A DNA stretch of 64,000 nt from an uncultured Paracoccus sp. GTDB taxonomy: Bacteria; Pseudomonadota; Alphaproteobacteria; Rhodobacterales; Rhodobacteraceae. Below, in pieces: positions 57,588 through 64,000 of the stretch (its first letter is position 1; the number at the start of each line of letters is the position of its first letter). The notes beneath the pieces are model-generated. The model was not told where the DNA came from. It searched no databases and saw only the letters and a list, made by a program, of their open reading frames with translations. The position numbers and the translations under genes were made by a program. The DNA lies in the NCBI RefSeq assembly GCF_947496875.1, contig NZ_CANMEH010000010.1, positions 1 to 64,000 of the forward strand, read 5' to 3'.

Positions 57588-57627
57588 GAAAGTGTTTCCG
57601 AAGGCAGCGGTTCTGACATACACTTTC
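57588..57627. promoter_or_regulatory. Inverted repeat between ppkA and clpV
   Basis: GAAAGTGT at 57588-57595 and ACACTTTC at 57620-57627 are exact inverted copies with centres 32 bases (about three helix turns) apart, in the 172-base region between two divergent T6SS transcripts. The left copy also extends to the short palindrome GAAAGTGTTTC. This is a plausible paired operator controlling both directions; no regulator can be named. Confidence 0.35.
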
Positions 57628-57715
57628 CGCGAGTACAGTGTTCTCCCGGTCCCCGTGGGACGCAAGTCCTGTTTCCTCGCGTCGATGTTTCGCCCCCTGT
57701 CCAAGGATGGCCAGA

Positions 57716-60523
57716 ATGACGACCGTGACGTCCCGATCCATCCCCCCGGGCTCGCGAGAGACCGTCAAGCGCAAGGAGCTCGTCGCGCGGCTGGACCCGC
57801 TGTGCCTGCGCGCCTTTTCCGACGCGGCCCGGAACGCCAAGACGCGCGGCAACCCCTATGTCGAACTCGCCCATTTCATCGCGGCGCTGGCCGACCGGCA
57901 GGACTCGGACCTGTCCCTGATCGGGGCGGCCGCGGGTCTGGATGCGGCGCGGCTCGAGGGCGATCTCGCCCGCGCGCTGGACGCACTGCCGCGCGGGGCC
58001 ACGGCGGTCGAGGAATTCTCGGACCACATCTTCCATGCGATCCAGGAGGGCTGGACCCGCGCCGCGCTGGAACGCGGCACGGATCAGGTGCGATCCGGCG
58101 ATATCCTGATCGCCTGCCTGAAGACCCCGGTGCTGGAAGGGCTGCTGCTGCGCATCAGCCCCGAATTCGGCCGCATCGATCCCGACCGGATGGCGCCGGA
58201 CCTGCCCGACATCCTCGCGTCCTCGGCCGAGGCCGAGGCCGTGCCCGGGGCCGCCCTCGCCGCCGATGCGCCGGTCGGATCCGCCCAGGCACGGCCGGCC
58301 GACGGCGCTCTTGCGAGATACGCGACCAACCTGACTGAACGCGCGCGCGCCGGCCGGATCGACCCGGTGGTCGGCCGCGACCCGGAAATCCGGCAGATCA
58401 TCGACATCCTGATGCGCCGGCGCCAGAACAACCCGATCCTCACCGGCGAGGCGGGGGTCGGCAAGACCGCAGTGGTCGAGGGGTTTGCCCTGCGGCTGGC
58501 CCAGGGGGACGTGCCGCCGCAGCTGGCGGCCGTCGACCTGTGGCTGCTGGACATCGGGCTGATGCAGGCCGGCGCCAGCGTCAAGGGCGAGTTCGAAAAG
58601 CGCCTGAAGGCGGTGATCGACGAGGTCCAGTCCTCGGCCAAGCCCGTCATCCTGTTCATCGACGAGGCCCATACCCTGATCGGCGCGGGGGGCGCGGCCG
58701 GCACCGGCGACGCCGCCAACCTGCTGAAGCCCGCGCTGGCGCGTGGCGAGCTGCGCACCGTCGCCGCGACCACCTGGGCCGAATACAAGCAGCATATCGA
58801 AAAGGACCCGGCGCTTACCCGCCGCTTTCAGGTGGTGAAGATCGAGGAACCGTCCGAGGCGGCCGCCGTCGAGATGTTGCGCGGGATGGCGGGCGTGCTG
58901 GAAAAGCACCACCGCGTCGAGATCCTCGACGAGGCGATCGGCGCCGCGGTGGCGCTGTCGCACCGCTACATCCCGGCGCGGCAGCTGCCCGACAAGGCGA
59001 TCAGCCTGCTCGATACCGCCTGCGCCCGCGTCGCCGTCAGCCAGCACGCCACCCCCGCCGAGCTGGAGGATCTGCAGCGCCGCCTGCAGGCGCTGGAGAT
59101 CGAGGCCGGAATCATCGGGCGGGAGGCGGCGATCGGCATCGACACCGCGAAACGGCAGGACGCCAACGACACGGCCCGCGCCGCCGCGGCGGCGGACCAT
59201 GCCGCCGCGCTGGACCGGTGGGAGGCGGAAAAGACGCTTGTCGCCGAGATCCTGCAGCTGCGCGCCGAGCTGCGCGGCGAGGGCGTGGCGCTGGACGAGG
59301 CCACTGCGGATCAGGCGGCCGAGTCAGGCCCGGCACCGCCCGCGGAGGATGACGCAGCCGACCCGGCGGCAGCGACGGCGGATCTCGGCGTGGAAAGCGC
59401 GAGCGAGGATCCACCCGGGCTCGCCGCGCCAGACCCCGCCCCGCTTCTGGCGCGCCTGCGTGCGAAGATGGCCGAGCTGTCCGGAATGCAGGGCGAGCGG
59501 CCGCTGATCCTGCCGTCCGTGGACCGTCTGGCGGTGGGGGCGATCGTGCAGGACTGGACCGGGATCCCGGTCGGCCGGATGCTGGCCAGCCAGACCGAAC
59601 GCGCGCTGGGCCTGGCGGCGGTGCTGGCCGAACGGGTGGTGGGCCAGGATCATGCGATGACCGCCATCGCCAGCCGCATCCAGACCGGGCTGGCGGGCCT
59701 TGGCGCCCCGGAAAAGCCGGCCGGCGTGTTCATGCTCTGCGGGCCCTCGGGCGTCGGCAAGACCGAGACCGCGCTGGCGCTGGCCGACGCGCTCTATGGC
59801 GGCGAGCAGAACCTGATCTCGATCAACATGAGCGAATTCCAAGAGGCGCATACCGTCTCGACCCTCAAGGGAGCGCCGCCCGGCTACGTGGGCTATGGCA
59901 AGGGCGGGGTGCTGACCGAGGCGGTGCGCCGCCGTCCCTACGCGGTGATCCTGCTCGACGAGGTGGAAAAGGCCCATCCCGACGTGCACGAGATCTTCTT
60001 CCAGGTGTTCGACAAGGGCACGCTGGACGACAGCGAGGGGCGCCGCATCGATTTCCGCAACACGCTGATTCTGATGACCTCGAATGTCGGGACCGACGAG
60101 ATCATGGCGCTGACCGATGCGGGCCAGGTGCCGGTCGGGATCGACCGGCTGTCGGCGGCGCTGCGCCCGCCGCTGCTGAAGGTCTTTCCCCCGGCGCTGC
60201 TGGGGCGGCTGGTGACGATCCCCTATCTGCCGCTGTCGGACGCGATGATCGAGACCATTGCCAGCCACAAGCTGCGCGCCGTCGCCCGCCGCCTGTCGGC
60301 CGCGCATGGGGCCGAGCTGGTCATCGGCGACGGCGTGATGGCGCAGATCCGCGCACGCTGCACCGAGGTGGAATCGGGCGGGCGGATGATCGACGCGATC
60401 CTGACGGGAACCCTGCTGCCCGAACTCAGCCGCCGGGTGCTGGAGGCCCGGCTGGAGGGGCAGACCATCGGCCGGGTCACGGTCACCGGCGGGCCCGACG
60501 GGTTCGCCTACGCGTTCGACTGA
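57716..60523 (+). CDS. clpV: Type VI secretion AAA+ ATPase ClpV (TssH)
   Basis: ClpV disassembles the contracted TssB/TssC sheath. The 935-residue protein has a ClpN-type N-terminal domain (about 20-160, ELAHFIAALADRQDSDL), a first AAA+ domain with Walker A GEAGVGKTA near 245 and Walker B VILFIDEAHTLI near 310, and a middle coiled-coil domain with an alanine/aspartate-rich insertion (about 550-590). The second AAA+ domain has Walker A GPSGVGKTE near 676 and ILLDEVEKAHPDVHE near 745. The start is the ATG at 57716 with AAGGA eight bases upstream; the earlier in-frame starts give basic sequence. It heads the right-hand plus-strand operon. Confidence 0.95.
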   Translation: MTTVTSRSIPPGSRETVKRKELVARLDPLCLRAFSDAARNAKTRGNPYVELAHFIAALADRQDSDLSLIGAAAGLDAARLEGDLARALDALPRGATAVEEFSDHIFHAIQEGWTRAALERGTDQVRSGDILIACLKTPVLEGLLLRISPEFGRIDPDRMAPDLPDILASSAEAEAVPGAALAADAPVGSAQARPADGALARYATNLTERARAGRIDPVVGRDPEIRQIIDILMRRRQNNPILTGEAGVGKTAVVEGFALRLAQGDVPPQLAAVDLWLLDIGLMQAGASVKGEFEKRLKAVIDEVQSSAKPVILFIDEAHTLIGAGGAAGTGDAANLLKPALARGELRTVAATTWAEYKQHIEKDPALTRRFQVVKIEEPSEAAAVEMLRGMAGVLEKHHRVEILDEAIGAAVALSHRYIPARQLPDKAISLLDTACARVAVSQHATPAELEDLQRRLQALEIEAGIIGREAAIGIDTAKRQDANDTARAAAAADHAAALDRWEAEKTLVAEILQLRAELRGEGVALDEATADQAAESGPAPPAEDDAADPAAATADLGVESASEDPPGLAAPDPAPLLARLRAKMAELSGMQGERPLILPSVDRLAVGAIVQDWTGIPVGRMLASQTERALGLAAVLAERVVGQDHAMTAIASRIQTGLAGLGAPEKPAGVFMLCGPSGVGKTETALALADALYGGEQNLISINMSEFQEAHTVSTLKGAPPGYVGYGKGGVLTEAVRRRPYAVILLDEVEKAHPDVHEIFFQVFDKGTLDDSEGRRIDFRNTLILMTSNVGTDEIMALTDAGQVPVGIDRLSAALRPPLLKVFPPALLGRLVTIPYLPLSDAMIETIASHKLRAVARRLSAAHGAELVIGDGVMAQIRARCTEVESGGRMIDAILTGTLLPELSRRVLEARLEGQTIGRVTVTGGPDGFAYAFD

Positions 60524-60532
60524 GGCGATGCC

Positions 60533-61642
60533 GTGCAGGTCCTGGACCAGACCCGCTTTCCCCACCAGACGGGGGCGGGCATGGACGTGGCCGGCCGCAG
60601 CTTCGTCACCCTGACCGTCAAGGGCAGCTTCGCGTTCCCCGACCGCGAAAGCGACCCGCCGCTGCCGCTGGACGCGCCGCGGCCGCTGGTCATGGCCGAC
60701 GAATATACCGGGGCGCCCGGGTTTTCCGCGCCGCTGTGGGAAAGCGATTTCGCCTTTCGCAAGCCGCTGTGCGACGTGGTGCTGAACGGTGCCGCCCATG
60801 CGCCGGGCGGCCGCGCGGTCGAGCGGCTGCGCGTGGGCCTTGCCGTCGGGGCCTGGTCCAAGCAGCTGGACGTGGTGGGCCAGCGGCAATGGCGCACCCT
60901 GGGCCCCGCGATCACCGCCACCCGGCCCTATCCCTTCACGCGGATGCCGTTTTCCTATGACACCGCCTTTGGCGGCCCCGACCGCAGCCGCCCGCCCGGC
61001 CCCGACGTGCCGGTCTATGCGGCGAACCCGGTGGGGCTGGGCTTCGCCACCCCCCGGGGCGGCGATCCCGCCGGTCTGGCGCTGCCCAACACCGAGGCGC
61101 CGGGCGAGGGGGTGACGTCGCCCTATCGCAGCTACCGGCCGGTGGCGCTGGGCCCCTATGGGCGTGGCTGGCCGCTGCGGCTGCCCTTCGGCGGCACCTA
61201 TGACGACGCGTGGCTGGCCGAGACCGCGCCGTTCCTGCCCCCCGACTTCGACGAGCGCTACTACCAGATGGCGCCGCCCGATCAGCAGATCGCCCCGCCG
61301 GCGCCGTTCACCCCTGTCGTGCTGGTGCATCTGACCCCGCGCGGCCGCGAGGCGTTCCGGCTGCCCGATACCCGCCTGCCGATCCGCATCTGGCGCGGCG
61401 CCGAGGTCTGCCTCGACGCCCAGGTGCTGCCCGACACCCTGCTGTTCGACGCCGAGGCGCGCGTCTTCATGCTGGTCTGGCGCGTCTCGGTCCCGGTCCG
61501 CCGCACCCTTGCCGAATTCTCCCGCGCCTGGATCGGCGCCCCGACCGCCGCCATGCTGCGCGCCGAGCGCGAGGGCCGCGGCTATCTGCGGCTGCCCGGC
61601 CTGACCGACGACGCCCCGGAGGACGCGGAGGCCGCGCCGTGA
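60533..61642 (+). CDS. DUF2169-domain T6SS effector adaptor
   Basis: A 369-residue protein of the DUF2169 family, which includes adaptors that load PAAR-linked effectors onto VgrG. Visible features are FVTLTVKGSFAFP near 25, a SFDTAFGG-like block (FSYDTAFGGPDRSRPP near 142-157), ENPVGLGF-like AANPVGLGF, and a C-terminal HLTPRGREAFRLPD. The GTG start at 60533 is 9 bases after the clpV stop, so it is co-transcribed; no ATG exists before residue 17. Its stop overlaps the next start as GTGA. The order clpV, adaptor, ketosynthase-like, PAAR-like effector supports the adaptor role. Confidence 0.85.
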   Translation: MQVLDQTRFPHQTGAGMDVAGRSFVTLTVKGSFAFPDRESDPPLPLDAPRPLVMADEYTGAPGFSAPLWESDFAFRKPLCDVVLNGAAHAPGGRAVERLRVGLAVGAWSKQLDVVGQRQWRTLGPAITATRPYPFTRMPFSYDTAFGGPDRSRPPGPDVPVYAANPVGLGFATPRGGDPAGLALPNTEAPGEGVTSPYRSYRPVALGPYGRGWPLRLPFGGTYDDAWLAETAPFLPPDFDERYYQMAPPDQQIAPPAPFTPVVLVHLTPRGREAFRLPDTRLPIRIWRGAEVCLDAQVLPDTLLFDAEARVFMLVWRVSVPVRRTLAEFSRAWIGAPTAAMLRAEREGRGYLRLPGLTDDAPEDAEAAP

Positions 61643-62703
61643 TCGGCGTCCGGGCGGCGGGGATGGTCACGGCCGTCGGGCTGGACTGGGCCGCATCCGC
61701 CGCGGCGATCCGCGCCCGTCTGGACGGTTTCGCCGAAACCCGGTTCGTCGCCGCGGGCGGCTGGCGGATCGGCGCCCCGGTGCCGCTGCCGCGCAACTGG
61801 ATCGGGCCCCGCCGCATGGCGCATCTAGCCGCCGGCGCCCTGGCCGACATCCTGCGCCAGGACCCCGGCGCGCGCGACGCCGCGCTGATCCTGTGCCTGG
61901 CCGAGGACTCCCGCCCCGGCCGCCCGGTCGTCGACCCCGCCGCCCTGCTGCGCAGCCTGGCCGCGATCCTGGGCCTGCCCGAACGGAGCGCGCATGTGGT
62001 CCAGCACGGGCGTCCCTCGGGCTTTGTCGCGTTGGGCCGGGCGCGGCGGATGCTCGCGGCCGGGCAGGCCGGGCAGGTGGTGGTGCTGGGCCTCGACAGT
62101 TACCTGACCGGGCCGGCGATCGCCCGCTACGCGGGGCAGGCGCGGCTGCTGCAGGACGGCAACGCCGACGGGTTCATCCCCGGCGAGGCGGCGGCGGCGG
62201 TGCTGCTGGGCGCGGGCGGGCCGCTGCGGCTGACCGGGCTGGGCCTGGCGCGCGAGGCGGCATACCTGGGCAATGGCGCGGATGCGGGGGGCGAGGACCT
62301 GCCGCTGCGCGGCGACGGCATGGCGGCCGCCTATCGCACCGCGCTGGCCGAGGCGGAAACCGACCTCGCCCATGTCGAGTACCGCATCTCGGACCTGCCC
62401 GGCGAACAGCATTTCTTCCGGCAGGCCGCGCTGATGACGCTGCGGCTGGAACGCGGCCGCACCGCCTTCCAGGACCTGTGGAGCCCGGCCGAGAGCTTGG
62501 GCAACATCGGCGCGGCGGTGGTGCCGGCGATGCTGGGCATGGCGCTGGCCGCCGCGCGCAAGGGCTATGCGCCGGGCTCGCCGGTGCTGATCGAGGCCTC
62601 GGGTGACGACGGGGCCTGCGGGGCGGCGGTCCTGCACGAGGCCCGCGGCCCGGCGCGGCGTGTCTCGGTCGAGGACCGCTTCCGCGCGGAGGCGGCGCGA
62701 TGA
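61639..62703 (+). CDS. Ketosynthase-fold protein lacking the catalytic cysteine
   Basis: A 354-residue protein of the beta-ketoacyl-ACP synthase (thiolase) fold: GMVTAVGLDWAASAAAIRA at the N-terminus, a GRPSGFVALGRARRML segment where active enzymes have the ACASG nucleophile motif, VVVLGLDSYL, GFIPGEAAAAVLLG, and SLGNIGAAVVPAML near the C-terminus. The nucleophile position has no cysteine (HGRPSG), so it is probably not a condensing enzyme. Similar proteins occur in T6SS loci next to DUF2169 and PAAR-like genes, and a scaffolding or chaperone role is inferred. Start GTG at 61639 overlaps the preceding stop (GTGA); its end overlaps the next start (ATGA). The longer open frame is shadow. Confidence 0.75.
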   Translation: MIGVRAAGMVTAVGLDWAASAAAIRARLDGFAETRFVAAGGWRIGAPVPLPRNWIGPRRMAHLAAGALADILRQDPGARDAALILCLAEDSRPGRPVVDPAALLRSLAAILGLPERSAHVVQHGRPSGFVALGRARRMLAAGQAGQVVVLGLDSYLTGPAIARYAGQARLLQDGNADGFIPGEAAAAVLLGAGGPLRLTGLGLAREAAYLGNGADAGGEDLPLRGDGMAAAYRTALAEAETDLAHVEYRISDLPGEQHFFRQAALMTLRLERGRTAFQDLWSPAESLGNIGAAVVPAMLGMALAAARKGYAPGSPVLIEASGDDGACGAAVLHEARGPARRVSVEDRFRAEAAR

Positions 62704-63701
62704 GCAACGTGTTCGCCAACGGCCTCGAGATCAGCGGCAAGGCCGTGGACGCGAAGACCATTGCCGCCTTCCCCGACACCTGCTTCACCCCGCCCGAGAA
62801 CCCGGCGACCCCACCGGGCGTGCCGGTGCCCTACCCGAGCTTCGGCTTCGCCTCCGACACCGAGGACGGGACCGGAACGGTCTTCATCGGCGGCAAGACA
62901 GTCAACATCAAGAACAAGTCCGACCTGACGAAGACGTCGGGGACCGAGGCGGGCTGCGCGGCCAAGAAGGGCGTCATCACCTCGAAGAACACCGGGAAGG
63001 AGTATTTCAACTCCTGGTCCAACGACGTGAAGTTCGACGGCGAGCCGGTGATCCGGATGTCGGACCTCGCGACGAACAACCATGCCTCTCCGGCGGGTAA
63101 TACTTGCCCTTGGCCGCACTTAGCCAAGGTCGATGTCGTTTGGGCGCGCTGCGAGCAGATTTTCATTGACCTTAAGGTTCATAAGCACGGTGACAAGACA
63201 AGCGCCTGTAGCGCGAACGAAGAGTCGGACCACATCATGCAGAACGCGTACTTCACCACTGGACAACGGATCGAACGCATTTCGGCCACGACCGGGCTGC
63301 CGAAGGTCGTTCCGGGCTCGCGCAATCACTACCGACGCGGCTGGGGCTCAAACGACTCGCGCGAGGGCTACCGCTGCGGCGCGGCTCCCGCGATCTGCCT
63401 TGAGGAGCAGACAGGCAACGGCACCGCGCACGACCTCAAGACCACAAAGCAGAAGCAGCAGGCCGCGGCACATCAGGCGGCCGGCCGGCGAAGCCTCACG
63501 TTCGCGGAAGCCAAGCAAGATTCGATGGACGCGATGGTGGCGAGTGGCAAGATTGACAATCCGTCCACCGAATACGACTGCATCAGTGACTTGATTGACG
63601 CCGTGTTCGAGAGCCAGATGGGGATCGGCCCCGCCGCGCTTGAGAAGAAGACCTGCCGTGTTCCGGGCGTCGTGCCCAAAGCCATATTGGACAGGACATG
63701 A
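62700..63701 (+). CDS. DUF4150 (PAAR-like) T6SS effector with C-terminal toxin-like domain
   Basis: A 333-residue protein in two parts. Residues 1-130 form a DUF4150/PAAR-like tip domain (FANGLEISGK, FPDTCFTPPENP, GVPVPYPSFGFASDT, FNSWSNDVKFDGEPVIRMSDLATNNHAS). Residues about 140-333 are different in composition: base content turns less GC-rich from about 63,080. They contain EESDHIMQNAYF (E175, D177, H178), APAICLEEQTGNGTAHD (H244) and several cysteines. The DH...N...H arrangement recalls HNH/His-Me-type nuclease toxins, but that is inference. The start ATG overlaps the preceding stop as ATGA, and its stop overlaps the next start as ATGA, as expected for an effector-immunity pair. Confidence 0.82.
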   Translation: MSNVFANGLEISGKAVDAKTIAAFPDTCFTPPENPATPPGVPVPYPSFGFASDTEDGTGTVFIGGKTVNIKNKSDLTKTSGTEAGCAAKKGVITSKNTGKEYFNSWSNDVKFDGEPVIRMSDLATNNHASPAGNTCPWPHLAKVDVVWARCEQIFIDLKVHKHGDKTSACSANEESDHIMQNAYFTTGQRIERISATTGLPKVVPGSRNHYRRGWGSNDSREGYRCGAAPAICLEEQTGNGTAHDLKTTKQKQQAAAHQAAGRRSLTFAEAKQDSMDAMVASGKIDNPSTEYDCISDLIDAVFESQMGIGPAALEKKTCRVPGVVPKAILDRT

Positions 63702-64000
63702 TACACAGCTGCATCGGGCTCGAGTTCCTGAACGACCGCGAGCTTTACGTACTAACCACGCACAAGGAAGGCGAGGAGTTCGAATCGCGCATCTTCGGTT
63801 ACGATATCGAAACCGGCGCGATCAGCCTGATGTTCATTTTTGAGAACTGGATCAAGCGGTTCGCGATTATCGGAAAGGAGGCCGTTTGGGCGTCGCAGTG
63901 GGACGATTCGATTTATATGACCAGCGCCGACGCTGACGAGCATTACCATTTGACCGTCGGCTGCATCACCGATTTCAAGCTGCTGCCAGACGGGGGGATC
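63698..64000 (+). CDS. Candidate immunity protein, cut by window end
   Basis: An open frame begins at the ATG at 63698, overlapping the effector stop as ATGA, and runs without a stop to the window end (101 residues seen). The product begins MIHSCIGLEFLNDRELYVL, contains FGYDIETGAISLMFIFENWI and AVWASQWDDSIYMTSADAD, and has repeated short beta-strand/acidic patterns with tryptophans, suggestive of a beta-rich fold. Base composition is clearly less GC-rich than the rest of the operon and similar to the effector C-terminus. Its place directly after a T6SS effector makes it the likely cognate immunity protein; the family is not recognised. Confidence 0.6.
   Translation, partial: MIHSCIGLEFLNDRELYVLTTHKEGEEFESRIFGYDIETGAISLMFIFENWIKRFAIIGKEAVWASQWDDSIYMTSADADEHYHLTVGCITDFKLLPDGGI

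Noticed and set aside
57613..57639. Sigma-70 promoter CTGACA...TACAGT for clpV
   Set aside because: The spacer is only 15 bases and the -10 match is weak; not supportable as a feature.

Overview
The window is GC-rich, densely packed bacterial DNA. The protein families and the style of the gene clusters suggest an alphaproteobacterium, probably of the Rhodobacterales type; this is an inference from gene content, since no rRNA or other phylogenetic marker is present. It may be a chromosomal island or a large replicon segment. The left edge carries the 3' part of an IS256-family transposase followed by about 500 bases of non-coding, lower-GC debris.

Region 1 (1.3-19.5 kb) is an alpha-glucan/trehalose block. 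Seven minus-strand genes, read right to left as glgE, treS-maltokinase fusion, glgB, glgX, treZ, malQ, treY, are joined by 1-4 base stop/start overlaps and form one translationally coupled operon. It combines the GlgE route (trehalose to maltose to maltose-1-phosphate to glucan, with branching by GlgB) with the TreY/TreZ route (glucan to trehalose), plus debranching (GlgX) and disproportionation (MalQ). An otsA gene lies divergently just beyond it, with no otsB in the window. A small orphan gene and a decayed IS5-like transposase fragment sit between them.

Region 2 (19.8-22.9 kb) holds metabolic and miscellaneous genes: a VOC-fold dioxygenase-like protein, a periplasmic PQQ-type sugar dehydrogenase, and a four-helix DUF2231 membrane protein translationally coupled to it.

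Region 3 (22.9-32.8 kb, minus strand) is a two-partner secretion cluster: an OmpA-like protein, the TpsB pore, a very large TpsA exoprotein with three near-identical 270-bp repeats, and an exported caspase-fold protein with Sel1 repeats overlapping the 3' end of tpsA.

Region 4 (32.8-64 kb) is a type VI secretion system with all 13 core genes. A plus-strand group encodes a PP2C phosphatase, a membrane-anchored M15-type peptidase, a TssM-like protein without the NTPase domain, and VgrG. Convergent with it is the long structural operon tssA-tssB-tssC-hcp-tssE-tssF-tssG-tagH-tssJ-tssK-tssL-tssM-tagF, preceded by the kinase gene ppkA. Divergent from ppkA run clpV, a DUF2169 adaptor, a ketosynthase-fold protein without the catalytic cysteine, a DUF4150/PAAR-like effector with a lower-GC C-terminal toxin-like domain, and the start of a likely immunity gene cut by the window end. 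PpkA, the PP2C phosphatase, the FHA protein TagH and TagF together suggest control of firing by threonine phosphorylation.
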